DNA of 15,076 nt from an uncultured Mailhella sp. (lineage in GTDB: Bacteria > Desulfobacterota > Desulfovibrionia > Desulfovibrionales > Desulfovibrionaceae). The stretch lies in contig CALUWZ010000025.1 of NCBI GenBank assembly GCA_944324625.1, forward strand, positions 1-15,076, given 5' to 3'. How positions within the stretch are numbered: position 1 is the first letter of the stretch; the number at the start of each line of letters is the position of its first letter. The position numbers were made by a program, and so were the translations under genes. The notes below the pieces were generated by a model. That model did no database searches and was not told the DNA's origin. It saw only the letters and a list, made by a program, of their open reading frames with translations. Below, in pieces: positions 1 through 7,658 of the stretch.

Positions 1-3000
1 ATGGCTCCCGAAATTTTGCTGGAACAGCTTGTGGACTGGGGCTATCAGCGTGAATCCATGGTGTCCCGTCCCGGAGACGTGGCGCGGCGCGGCGATATCG
101 TGGATATTTTCCCTGCAGGCTATGAAAAGCCTGTGCGCCTTGATTTTTTTGGCGATGCCATTGACGAAATGCGTTTTTTTGACCCGTCCACCCAGCGTTC
201 CGTTGGAAAAACCGATGAGTTGTGCCTTATTCCGGTCATGCCCATAGCGCAGGATGAAAAATCGAGAACCGCCATTCACAAGCGGCTTGCCAATCTGTTT
301 CAGCAGGGCAGGCTGACCGAATTTCGGCAGGCAGGCATTATGCGCGCCGTGGAGCAGGGGGATCTGCGCCTTTTGCCCGGAAATATTTATGAACATGCCA
401 CCAGCATTGAAGACTGGCTTCCCAAGGACTGCCTGTGGTTTTTGCCGAGCCGTGCGGATTTGAAAGAGGCTTTGGAGGAAGCGGAAAGCGCCTGGCAGGA
501 TGCTTTGGAAGAAGACAGAAAAGATGCCGGCTTTGATCAGGCAGACTATCTTTCTTTCAGAAATTCTGCAGATATTTTTTCTTTTTTTGAGAAGCAGAAT
601 CATTGCTATATTGAGCCGCTGCGCATGGGGGTTGATGTTCAGGGCTTTGATTTGGCGGAGAAAAATTATTTCAGCTTTGAAGAATTGTTTCAGGGCAGGG
701 AAATTTCCGAACGGCCGTGGCAGCAGCTTGTGTCAGGCCTCAGAAAATACGCCAAGGAAAAAGATCAGGTACTGCTGACGTTTTCTTCCGAGCGGGGCAG
801 GCAGAAGTTTTTGAAACTGGCGGAGCAGGACGGCATTTATCCGCACCTGCGCTATGACGGCAAAAGCAGGGGAATTTTTGCTTTAATTGCCAATGTGCAT
901 TATGCGGCCGAACTTGTTTGGGAAAATCTTCTGGTTGTGCCTGAAGATTTGCTTCAGCCCAAGGGAAATCAGGTTAAGCGTCAGGCAAGTAAAGCCTTTA
1001 AAGGGCTTGATTCCTATGATGATCTGGCTGCGGGCGATTTGCTTGTGCACCGCGATTACGGCATAGGCCGTTTCGGCGGTCTGCACCGCATGACCGTGGG
1101 CGGCATTGAAAACGATTACCTGCTTTTGGAATATGCGGACAATGCAAAACTTTACATGCCTGTGGACAGGCTGTCCATAATTCAGCGTTTTAAGGCAGGC
1201 GAAGGCGTCAGTCCCGTTCTTGACAGGCTGGGCAGTCAGGCTTGGACAGCCAGCAAGGAAAAAGCCAAAAAAGCCATTGAAAAAATTGCTCAGGATTTGG
1301 TGGAAATGTATGCATGGCGCAAAGTTGCCAAAGGTTTTTCCTACAGTCCCGTGGGCGAATTGTACCGCGAATTTGAAGCGACCTTCGGTTTTGAAGAAAC
1401 GCCCGATCAGGCCAAGGCCATACAGGAAGTTTTGGCTGATATGGAAAAGCCGGAACCCATGGACAGGCTTGTATGCGGCGATGTGGGATTCGGCAAGACG
1501 GAAGTTGCGCTGCGTGCGGCTTTTCGTGCGGCCTGCGACGGCAGGCAGGTAGCACTGCTTTGTCCGACTACGGTGCTTGCCGAACAGCATTATCAGACAT
1601 TCCGTTCCCGTTTGGCGGGATTTCCCATAAATGTCGGTCTGCTCAGCCGTTTTGTCACCAAGTCAAAACAGACGGAAGTCCTGAACATGGCGGCAAAGGG
1701 GCAAATGGATATTTTGATAGGAACGCACAGGCTTTTATCCAAAGACGTTGAACTTCCCAATCTTGGTCTTTTGATTTTGGATGAGGAACAGCGTTTTGGG
1801 GTGCGCCACAAAGAAAGGCTGAAACAGATGAAAAAAAACGTGGACGTGCTGACCCTGACGGCAACGCCCATACCCAGAACGCTGCAGCTTTCCATGTCGG
1901 GCATACGGGAACTTTCCGTTATCGAAACGGCTCCTCTTGAACGCAAGCCCGTGGCAACCCATTTGATTGACAAGGACAAAAACGTGCTCCGTCAGGTTCT
2001 TGAGCGCGAGCTTGAACGTGAAGGACAGGTTTTTTGGGTGTACAACAGGGTGAACGGACTGGAAAAAGTTGTTTCTTTCGTGCAGGATTTGGTGCCTTCC
2101 GCCCGTGTCGGCATGGCTCACGGGCAGATGAGCGAAAAAGAGCTTGAAACAACCATGCATAAATTTTGGCACGGTGAACTTGATGTGCTTGTATGCACGT
2201 CCATAGTGGAATCGGGCCTTGATTTTCCGAAAGCCAATACGCTTATTGTGGATCAGGCCCAGCTTTTCGGGCTTGGCCAGCTTTATCAGCTCAGGGGCCG
2301 CGTAGGGCGTTCCGACAGGCAGGCTTATGCCTATTTTGTGGTCAATGATGTCAGCCACATGACGGAAATTGCCGAAGAGCGCATGCGCATTATTTTGGAA
2401 ATGGACTATCTCGGTGCGGGATTTCAGATTGCCATGGAAGATCTGCGTCTTCGCGGGGCAGGCAATATTTTGGGTGAAGCCCAGTCAGGCCACATGGCGC
2501 GCGTCGGTCTTGACATGTATCTTGAAATGCTTGAGGAAGCCGTGGCAAAGGCCAAGGGCGAAGGGGAATCTCTGCGCAGTCAGGATATTGAAATTAATCT
2601 CGGTCTTCCTGCCTATATTCCCGAATCTTACATTGAAGACGGAAAAGAAAGGCTCAAATATTATAAAATGCTTTCCTGTGCCTTTGACAGCACCCAGCGC
2701 AGCAATATTGAAATGGAACTTCGCGACAGGTACGGCCAAATTCCTGCCGAGCTCGAAACATTTATCGAAGTCCTTGATTTTAAGTTTGACATGAAAAATA
2801 TCGGTGTTTACAAAGCGGATATTTATGCCGACCGTGTAAAAGTAAGCTTTATGGACGGTCAGCGCAAGGTTGAAGCGGAAACATTGATTAAATTTATTCA
2901 AAAAAACAGCAAAACCGCAAAGTTATATCCTCCTGCAAGTCTTGAGGTGCAGCTTGGCGGCATTGCGGAAAAAGGGGACAGTCATGCCCGCATTATCCGC

Positions 3001-3039
3001 AGGGCAAAAGAAATGCTGCTTTCCTTGGCAAAAAAATAA
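1..3039 (+). CDS. mfd: Transcription-repair coupling factor Mfd, 5'-truncated by window edge
   Basis: Mfd is the ATP-driven translocase that removes RNA polymerase stalled at DNA lesions and recruits UvrA. About 1012 residues are visible; the family is usually near 1150, so roughly 130 N-terminal residues of the UvrB-homology module lie outside the window and the ATG at base 1 is probably an internal Met. Numbering from base 1, the RNA polymerase-interaction (CarD-like) domain begins near residue 341 (GDLLVHRDYGIGRF). The RecG-like translocase follows: Walker A GDVGFGKT at 493-500, Walker B-type DEEQ at 594-597, motif III TATP at 620-623, and motif VI QLRGRVGR at about 763-770. The C-terminal TRCF domain (INLGLPAYIPESYI) starts near 865. 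Reading is intact to TAA. The next gene starts 10 bp later, implying one transcript. Confidence 0.97.
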   Translation: MAPEILLEQLVDWGYQRESMVSRPGDVARRGDIVDIFPAGYEKPVRLDFFGDAIDEMRFFDPSTQRSVGKTDELCLIPVMPIAQDEKSRTAIHKRLANLFQQGRLTEFRQAGIMRAVEQGDLRLLPGNIYEHATSIEDWLPKDCLWFLPSRADLKEALEEAESAWQDALEEDRKDAGFDQADYLSFRNSADIFSFFEKQNHCYIEPLRMGVDVQGFDLAEKNYFSFEELFQGREISERPWQQLVSGLRKYAKEKDQVLLTFSSERGRQKFLKLAEQDGIYPHLRYDGKSRGIFALIANVHYAAELVWENLLVVPEDLLQPKGNQVKRQASKAFKGLDSYDDLAAGDLLVHRDYGIGRFGGLHRMTVGGIENDYLLLEYADNAKLYMPVDRLSIIQRFKAGEGVSPVLDRLGSQAWTASKEKAKKAIEKIAQDLVEMYAWRKVAKGFSYSPVGELYREFEATFGFEETPDQAKAIQEVLADMEKPEPMDRLVCGDVGFGKTEVALRAAFRAACDGRQVALLCPTTVLAEQHYQTFRSRLAGFPINVGLLSRFVTKSKQTEVLNMAAKGQMDILIGTHRLLSKDVELPNLGLLILDEEQRFGVRHKERLKQMKKNVDVLTLTATPIPRTLQLSMSGIRELSVIETAPLERKPVATHLIDKDKNVLRQVLERELEREGQVFWVYNRVNGLEKVVSFVQDLVPSARVGMAHGQMSEKELETTMHKFWHGELDVLVCTSIVESGLDFPKANTLIVDQAQLFGLGQLYQLRGRVGRSDRQAYAYFVVNDVSHMTEIAEERMRIILEMDYLGAGFQIAMEDLRLRGAGNILGEAQSGHMARVGLDMYLEMLEEAVAKAKGEGESLRSQDIEINLGLPAYIPESYIEDGKERLKYYKMLSCAFDSTQRSNIEMELRDRYGQIPAELETFIEVLDFKFDMKNIGVYKADIYADRVKVSFMDGQRKVEAETLIKFIQKNSKTAKLYPPASLEVQLGGIAEKGDSHARIIRRAKEMLLSLAKK

Positions 3040-3049
3040 TGAGGAATAT

Positions 3050-4090
3050 ATGAAGAAATTTGCTGCATTGTTTATTGTTGTTGTCTGTCTGCTTTTTCTG
3101 AGCTACGATACAATTTTTTCTTTTTTCGTAAAAAAAGAAGACAGTATTTTGGCAAAGGTGAACGGTGAAATCGTGACGCTTGAAGAAGTGGAAACATTGT
3201 ATGACATGCGCAATGTACATATAAATATGCCTGCTCCCGATGTTGAGCGGATACAGCTTGAATATGCGTCCATTTTGTATAACAGGATCAAGCAGATTTT
3301 GGTTTCCCAAGAACTGAAAAAAAGAAATGTCACAGTGAGCGAAGGGGAATTGAAGGCGCTTGAAAACGTGATTAAAGACAGTTATGCCGACATGTTCAGC
3401 GATGAATATTCTTTTGCCGATTATCTGGAGGAAAACGGGATTGACTATGACGAATGGATAAAGCAAATCCGTTCCCAAATCGAAAACAATAAACTGCAGG
3501 CTCTGCTTCTTGAAGAAATCAGTCTTTCTTCCGAGGAAACCATGCAGTATGCGGAAAAAATCAGGCAGCAAAAGCAGGGGGATTTTGAAACCATCCGTTT
3601 TTTCATGATAAAAGGAAAGCAGGAACTGCTTGAGGATATTCGTAAGGATACGAAATTTTCTGCCGAAAATGTTCAGAAACACGGTTTTTCCGAGGAAGAT
3701 TTTGAAATTTATTTTAAGAAAAAAGGCGCTTCCGTTTTTCAGGCTTTGTTTGACGGCGAAAATTTGCCCGAACAGTACAAAAAAGTTCTGACAGGTATGG
3801 AAAACAACACGTTTTCCGATATCCTGCGGGAAAATAACGATGTTTATGTGCTGTATCTGGTGCAGAAAGAAATTTCCGAAGCGGAAGATGCAGTTGATTT
3901 ATATCTCATTGCGGAGGAAAATCTTCTGCAGGAAAAACTTCCGCAGGCTTTTGATGCTTGGCTTGCAGATGCCATTAAGCGTTCCGATATTTACATTGTG
4001 GATTCCTTTAATCCGAAAAATATTAAAAAAGAAAAAGATGCCAATAAGATAGGAAAGCTGCAGGATATGCTTACGGAAATTGAAAATTAG
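3050..4090 (+). CDS. Membrane-anchored SurA N-terminal domain protein (periplasmic chaperone-like)
   Basis: This 346-residue protein has an uncleaved-looking hydrophobic anchor at about residues 5-25. A SurA-type chaperone segment follows, starting with the family hallmark 'ILAKVNGEIVTLEEVE' near 33-48, and a C-terminal helix (FDAWLADAIKRSDIYI) like the SurA end that packs back on the N-domain. The middle part, about 180-290, sits where a parvulin domain would be but shows no recognisable rotamase motif, so a chaperone or assembly role at the inner-membrane periplasmic face is more likely than isomerase activity. I chose ATG 3050 because GAGG (3041-3044) lies 5 nt upstream and the anchor then starts the protein. 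The open frame reaches back to 2942 inside mfd but has no support there. The protein is strongly acidic. Only 10 bp separate it from mfd, so it is probably co-transcribed with it. Confidence 0.8.
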   Translation: MKKFAALFIVVVCLLFLSYDTIFSFFVKKEDSILAKVNGEIVTLEEVETLYDMRNVHINMPAPDVERIQLEYASILYNRIKQILVSQELKKRNVTVSEGELKALENVIKDSYADMFSDEYSFADYLEENGIDYDEWIKQIRSQIENNKLQALLLEEISLSSEETMQYAEKIRQQKQGDFETIRFFMIKGKQELLEDIRKDTKFSAENVQKHGFSEEDFEIYFKKKGASVFQALFDGENLPEQYKKVLTGMENNTFSDILRENNDVYVLYLVQKEISEAEDAVDLYLIAEENLLQEKLPQAFDAWLADAIKRSDIYIVDSFNPKNIKKEKDANKIGKLQDMLTEIEN

Positions 4091-4101
4091 CCATTCTTTA
4101 T

Positions 4102-4130
4102 TTGCCAATTGTGAAAAAAAAAGGTAAAAT
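4102..4130 (+). promoter_or_regulatory. Candidate sigma70 promoter for the second SurA-like gene and rodZ-like gene
   Basis: TTGCCA (4102-4107) and TAAAAT (4125-4130) are separated by 17 bp in the 67-bp gap between the two SurA-like genes. Transcription would start near 4137, about 20 nt before the TTG start codon. No terminator is visible in the gap, so read-through from mfd is also possible. This is a by-eye match without experimental support. Confidence 0.5.
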
Positions 4131-4157
4131 GTTTTAAGCTTATAAAAGGAGTGTCCT

Positions 4158-5090
4158 TTGAAAATACTATCATTATTGCTTGCTCTTGGTTTTGTTTTCG
4201 GTGTGCCGCAGATCGGCATGTCAGCTCCGAGAGCCTCTATTGTGGCCACTATCAACAGTGAAATGATTACAGCCCTGCAGCTTGAAAAAAATGTTAAACT
4301 GGCTGTGCTTGCCAAAGGCAAAGATCCGAAAAAAATTGCTCCGAATGAACGGCAGAATATTGAAAAAACAGTTTTGCAGGATTTGATTAAAGAATCAATT
4401 TTGGTGCAGGAAGCCAAAAACCAAAAAATTTCCGTAACCGACAAAGATATTGATGCCGAAATCAATGCTTCTGTCCAGCGTGCGGGAATTACCAAGGAAG
4501 CATTTTACAAAGACCTTGCCAAACAAGGCTATGATGAATCTTTTTACAGGGAAAAAATCAGAAATACCCTGCTTACTCAACGGCTCATCAACAGAAACGT
4601 GCTGAGAAAAATTATTGTTTCCAATGAAGAAGTCATAAAATATTATCTTGCCAACGGCGGAAAAATTTTAGGCAAGGCAAATGTTGCCCTTATTGTTTAT
4701 CCGAACAGTGAAACCATGGATAAGTATGCAGAGGAACTTATTAAAGATTCCGATGACTTTGAAAAAATTGCCAAAAAGATTTCTGTTGGGCCCTATGCCG
4801 AAGACGGCGGAGTTTTCGGTGAATTGGCAGTGTCAGACCTTGCAGAACCCATTCAGGCCGCCATTCAGAATTTGAATCAGGACGAAGTTTCCAAAGTTTT
4901 TTCTCTGAACGGTTCCTATGCACAGGTAAAAGTTCTCTCCAAATCAAATTCAAGCGATAATCCCGCTGAAGTTATGGACCCGCAGCTTGTGGCCAAAATT
5001 CAGGACGGACTGCGCATGCAGAAAGCCGGCAGTAAAATCGAAGAATATATTGCAGGGCTCGAAAAAAAGGCAATTGTTAATATTAAGTAG
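4158..5090 (+). CDS. Secreted SurA-like peptidyl-prolyl isomerase family protein, probably chaperone only
   Basis: This 310-residue protein starts at TTG 4158. AAGGAG (4146-4151) lies 6 nt upstream, and the start gives a clean signal peptide (MKILSLLLALGFVFG, predicted cut near residue 22, after MSA). The SurA N-domain covers about 27-160 (VATINSEMITALQLE at its start). A PpiC/parvulin-like fold covers about 170-265, with family landmarks DDFEKIAKKIS, EDGGVFGEL and DEVSKVF. The RHIL-type histidine and the second active-site histidine are missing: ALIV and GSYAQVKV stand in their places, and the whole protein contains no histidine or cysteine. A holdase role for outer-membrane protein precursors in the periplasm is therefore the likeliest function, by family inference. 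It is followed after 8 bp by the RodZ-like gene and is a distant paralogue of the preceding gene. Confidence 0.82.
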   Translation: MKILSLLLALGFVFGVPQIGMSAPRASIVATINSEMITALQLEKNVKLAVLAKGKDPKKIAPNERQNIEKTVLQDLIKESILVQEAKNQKISVTDKDIDAEINASVQRAGITKEAFYKDLAKQGYDESFYREKIRNTLLTQRLINRNVLRKIIVSNEEVIKYYLANGGKILGKANVALIVYPNSETMDKYAEELIKDSDDFEKIAKKISVGPYAEDGGVFGELAVSDLAEPIQAAIQNLNQDEVSKVFSLNGSYAQVKVLSKSNSSDNPAEVMDPQLVAKIQDGLRMQKAGSKIEEYIAGLEKKAIVNIK

Positions 5091-5098
5091 GAAGTGGT

Positions 5099-6103
5099 AT
5101 GAAGCTAGCAGAACTTGGTTCTTTACTGGAAAAAAAACGTCAAAGCAAAAATCTGAGTTTTGACGATGTTTCAAAAGCAATAAAAATTCCCGTAAAAAGT
5201 CTTATTGCCCTTGAACACGGCGATATGGAACATATCGGTTATGAAACCTATTACAAAAACTTTTTAAAATGTTATGCCATGTATCTTGGCTGGACATTGG
5301 AAGAGTATCAGGAAGCCATTAAGGAAGTTGAGGAGTTTTCAGAACAGATTGAACCTCCCAAAAGTCTTGAGGCCCAGCTTGCCGAAAATCAGCCTGAACT
5401 TACTAAACCGCGCGGAAAAAAACTTGCCGTGCAGCTGGTAATTCTTGCCGTTATCGGCGGAAGCGCTTATTTTTATCTTACCAGCGGTGATTTTGATTTT
5501 ATGTCAGGATCTGATGCCAAACCGCAAACGGAAATTGCCGCACAGGCTCCTAAAAAGCCTGAAACTGCCGCTGCTGCTGTAAAAGAAGAAACTGCAGAGC
5601 CAATTGTTCTTGCCGAAACAAACGAAACCGCAAAATCTGCCGAAACTCAGGCTGAAACCGCGGTTCAGGAAAGTCAGACGGCAAAAAATCAGTCTGAAGC
5701 TGAAAAAGTTCAGGATAATTCTGCTGTTCCTGTTCAAAATGATGCAGGCTTGGTAGAACAGAAAATGCCTTCCGATGAAAAAGAAGAAAATCCTGCTTTT
5801 GATATAGAGGCATTCCTGAAAGATAATCCAAGTGCCAAGGTTATTGACTGGTCTCAGGTTGCAGAACCCAAAGAGGGGGAACAGCAGGCCGTTATCCATG
5901 CCAAACAGGATTGCTGGATGCAGTATACGGAAGACGGAAAAAGCAGTCATTTTACGCTGAAACGCGGCGAACAGAGGGTGTTCAATTTCAAAAAAAGCCT
6001 TTCTTTCAGAATTGCCAACGGTTCGGCCATTACGCTCTATCATAACAAAAAGCCCGTAACTGTGGGGGATTCTTCAAAAGTTCGGGAAATTGTCCTGAAA
6101 TAA
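5099..6103 (+). CDS. rodZ: RodZ-like membrane protein: cytoplasmic HTH, one TM segment, DUF4115 C-terminus
   Basis: RodZ links the MreB cytoskeleton to the cell-wall elongation machinery. In order: a Cro/C1-type HTH_25 domain at about residues 5-75 (LGSLLEKKRQSKNLSFDDVSK, then YYKNFLKCYAMYLGW, the region that contacts MreB in E. coli RodZ); a short positively charged lead (KPRGKK) and a single membrane span at about 103-125; a low-complexity Ala/Glu/Gln/Thr-rich periplasmic linker at about 140-235 built from AET/SAET-like units; and a DUF4115 beta domain at about 263-334 (QDCWMQYTEDGK to VREIVLK). Start ATG 5099 has AGGAAG (5089-5094) 4 nt upstream, overlapping the stop codon of the preceding gene, which indicates translational coupling. 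The domain order is typical of RodZ; the symbol is given on architecture alone. Confidence 0.83.
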   Translation: MKLAELGSLLEKKRQSKNLSFDDVSKAIKIPVKSLIALEHGDMEHIGYETYYKNFLKCYAMYLGWTLEEYQEAIKEVEEFSEQIEPPKSLEAQLAENQPELTKPRGKKLAVQLVILAVIGGSAYFYLTSGDFDFMSGSDAKPQTEIAAQAPKKPETAAAAVKEETAEPIVLAETNETAKSAETQAETAVQESQTAKNQSEAEKVQDNSAVPVQNDAGLVEQKMPSDEKEENPAFDIEAFLKDNPSAKVIDWSQVAEPKEGEQQAVIHAKQDCWMQYTEDGKSSHFTLKRGEQRVFNFKKSLSFRIANGSAITLYHNKKPVTVGDSSKVREIVLK

Positions 6104-6105
6104 CC

Positions 6106-6130
6106 AAAAGCCGTTTTATACGGCTTTTTA
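6106..6130 (+). terminator. Intrinsic terminator after the RodZ-like gene
   Basis: Perfect 9-bp stem AAAAGCCGT (6106-6114) and ACGGCTTTT (6120-6128) with a 5-nt loop, ending in a T-rich tail. It begins 2 nt after the rodZ stop and closes the mfd to rodZ run. The arms could also serve the opposite strand, since the left arm starts with AAAA. Confidence 0.85.
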
Positions 6131-6174
6131 TTTATTTCTATATAATAAAAAATTAAAAAAATAGAATTTTTTGC

Positions 6175-6202
6175 TTGACAGGATAAATTTTTCTGCTATA
6201 AA
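6175..6202 (+). promoter_or_regulatory. Strong sigma70-type promoter of the initiator tRNA gene
   Basis: A perfect -35 TTGACA (6175-6180), a 16-bp spacer and TATAAA (6197-6202), preceded by an extended -10 TG at 6194-6195. The predicted start near 6209 leaves only a short leader before the tRNA 5' end at 6217. This is the best promoter match in the window, as expected for a stable RNA gene. Confidence 0.8.
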
Positions 6203-6216
6203 TAATTTCACATTGA

Positions 6217-6293
6217 CGCGGGGTGGAGCAGCTTGGTAGCTCGTCGGGCTCATAACCCGAAGGCCGTAGGTTCAAATCCTGCCCCCGCCACCA
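6217..6293 (+). tRNA. Initiator tRNA-fMet (anticodon CAT), CCA encoded
   Basis: The 77-nt cloverleaf has acceptor CGCGGGG, D-stem GAGC/GCTC with the A11-U24 pair, and anticodon CAT at 6251-6253. The anticodon stem carries three consecutive G-C pairs (TCGGG/CCCGA), the initiator hallmark for P-site entry. The T-stem GTAGG/CCTGC has the U50-G64 wobble known to disfavour EF-Tu. Position 1 does not pair with 72, which is required for formylation and discrimination from elongators; here the mismatch is C1-C72 rather than the C1-A72 of E. coli. The 3' CCA is encoded. The gene stands alone between its own promoter and terminator. Confidence 0.97.
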
Positions 6294-6301
6294 AATTTTT
6301 C

Positions 6302-6337
6302 AAGGACTTATGGGTACAAACTCATAAGTCCTTTTTT
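6302..6337 (+). terminator. Intrinsic terminator of the tRNA-fMet gene
   Basis: Perfect 11-bp stem AAGGACTTATG (6302-6312) and CATAAGTCCTT (6323-6333), extendable by a G-C and a G-T pair, followed by an unbroken T run to 6337. It starts 9 nt after the tRNA 3' end. Confidence 0.88.
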
Positions 6338-6470
6338 CGTTTTGCGACATTTTTGCGGCAATTTTGGCAGGCATTTTTTTTGTGCTGTGCATAATGTATT
6401 GAGACAGTTTTATATTGTGTTTTATTTTTATGATGTTTTGGTTTGCTGAGCACTGTTTGGAGAAAATTAT

Positions 6471-7373
6471 ATGGAATGGATATGTACAATCAATTATTCG
6501 GAAAAAGACTATTTGGAATTTATTAAACGTGAAATTGAAGATGAATATTGTGATATCGTACAGCATGTAATTGAAGAAATAAAAAAAAACAGAAATATTA
6601 AAGTTGAATTTTCCGGTGAAGGTAAAGGAATTAATACATGTTCTAACAGGGTAAACGTTTCGGCAGCTTGCCGTGACGGTTTATATATGTTTGTTTTTGG
6701 CTTTCAGGAGAACATAAGAGAAACTATACGGTCGTTGCGCGAATGCCGCAGTCTTAATATTGATGATCATATTTTGAAAAGTATTTGTCTGTTTTGCGTG
6801 CTGTATATTACATTTCATGAATTTGCCCATATAATTCAGGGACATAATTCTATATACCGTGAAAAAGATTCTTATATTGAAGAAAAGAAGGCTGAGAAGG
6901 AAAGCTGGCTTGAATTTGATGCTGATATTTCGGCTGCCCTTTTATTGCGTTTTTTGTTGGATTGGAAGCCGGATTTGAATTTATCAGAAAAAAATAATGA
7001 TGCGGCATGCTGCATTTTTGCTGTATCAATTTGTATCAGCTGTTGTTATTTTGTATACGGTCGGAACGAATCTGCCGAATATCCTTCTTTTGATGTGCGT
7101 ATTTGGGCTTCCGTACTGGCATTTTTAAAAAATAAAAAAATAGACAGTTCGGTATTTTTTAGTGCTTCAGAGAAAAAACAGAATGTCTGCGTGAGCATAT
7201 CAAAAGAAAGTATTTATAGAGCAGTGGAAATTATAGATAATGTATTTAAAATGTTTGCTGAGCTTGGGTTTGATGAGATTAAAACCGATGTAAAAAAGGT
7301 TGAGCAATGGATTGAAAACAGTCAGGCTGGAAGAATGAATTTTTTGAATGAGGTTCACGGTTTTACAGATTGA
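6471..7373 (+). CDS. Uncharacterised HExxH metallopeptidase-like protein
   Basis: I do not recognise the family of this 300-residue protein. A zinc-peptidase signature is clear: HEFAH at 116-120 (two zinc ligands and the catalytic Glu), a further H125 in IIQGH, and 28 residues later WLEFDADISAALLL (147-159). The latter resembles the E-x-x-A-D/N third-ligand helix of gluzincin-type peptidases such as ImmA/IrrE and phage-exclusion Lit-like proteins. YPSFDVRI near 204-211 resembles the HP-x-x-x-R segment seen downstream in several such families. There is no signal peptide. Helices at 101-119 and about 178-196 are hydrophobic and Cys-rich; 13 Cys occur in total. ATG 6471 has GGAGA (6459-6463) 7 nt upstream. 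The gene is AT-rich compared with its neighbours and sits just downstream of a tRNA gene, so horizontal acquisition is plausible. Substrate and role are unknown. Confidence 0.75.
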   Translation: MEWICTINYSEKDYLEFIKREIEDEYCDIVQHVIEEIKKNRNIKVEFSGEGKGINTCSNRVNVSAACRDGLYMFVFGFQENIRETIRSLRECRSLNIDDHILKSICLFCVLYITFHEFAHIIQGHNSIYREKDSYIEEKKAEKESWLEFDADISAALLLRFLLDWKPDLNLSEKNNDAACCIFAVSICISCCYFVYGRNESAEYPSFDVRIWASVLAFLKNKKIDSSVFFSASEKKQNVCVSISKESIYRAVEIIDNVFKMFAELGFDEIKTDVKKVEQWIENSQAGRMNFLNEVHGFTD

Positions 7374-7403
7374 CAGCGTGCGCATTTTGCAGCTGTGCTG
7401 TCA
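7371..7403 (+). repeat. Inverted repeat at the metallopeptidase stop codon
   Basis: TGACAGC (7371-7377, including the TGA stop) and GCTGTCA (7397-7403) form perfect 7-bp arms around a 19-nt loop. No T run follows, so it is not a standard terminator. It may be an mRNA 3'-end structure or chance. Confidence 0.4.
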
Positions 7404-7452
7404 GAATCGGCCGGCAGTAAATTTTTCATGTATGACCTTGCGGTTTGATAAC

Positions 7453-7510
7453 GCCGCGGCATTTTGGGGAACATTATGAAACTGTTTTCAAGTGCCGCGG
7501 CTTTTGTTTT
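7453..7510 (+). terminator. GC-rich hairpin with long loop and T-rich tail, candidate terminator
   Basis: Perfect 9-bp arms GCCGCGGCA (7453-7461) and TGCCGCGGC (7493-7501) are followed by TTTTGTTTT. The 31-nt loop is long for an intrinsic terminator but contains a further AACA/TGTT pairing. The arms stand out as GC-only blocks in an AT-rich region. The hairpin lies 80 nt after the metallopeptidase gene and probably ends its transcript. Confidence 0.55.
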
Positions 7511-7552
7511 GCTGCCATACAATGTTTAATGTGTGTAATGTGTTGATAATCA

Positions 7553-7658
7553 ATGCATAATTGCTGAAAATGCATGCATATAATGCATGGATTTCGGAAA
7601 AAATAATGCAATAAAAAATCATTGGAAAAAAACAGTAAAAACGGTGCATGTATGCATG
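7553..7658. repeat. Cluster of ATGCAT palindromes upstream of acs (candidate operators)
   Basis: Exact ATGCAT occurs at 7553, 7570, 7574, 7583 and 7652. The one-mismatch forms ATGCAA (7606) and GTGCAT (7644) lie in between. CATGCAT (7573-7579) and ATGCATG (7583-7589) form a 17-bp dyad with centre ATA, and TGCATGT repeats at 7645 and 7653. TTGATAATCAA, a separate 11-bp palindrome, abuts the first copy (7543-7553). Such density in about 105 bp is far above chance for this base composition. A dimeric regulator binding site array is the natural reading; the regulator is unknown. Confidence 0.6.

Noticed and set aside
883..1590. 235-codon open frame on the minus strand inside mfd
   Set aside because: It lies wholly opposite a strongly conserved Mfd reading frame, and its translation shows no recognisable motif; it is a shadow frame.
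2942..3049. Earlier start for the anchored SurA-N protein inside mfd
   Set aside because: The extra 36 codons overlap mfd in another frame. ATG 3050 has a good ribosome-binding site and places the membrane anchor at the N-terminus.
7543..7553. TTGATAATCAA as an FNR/Crp-type site
   Set aside because: FNR sites need TTGAT-N4-ATCAA; here only one base separates the halves.
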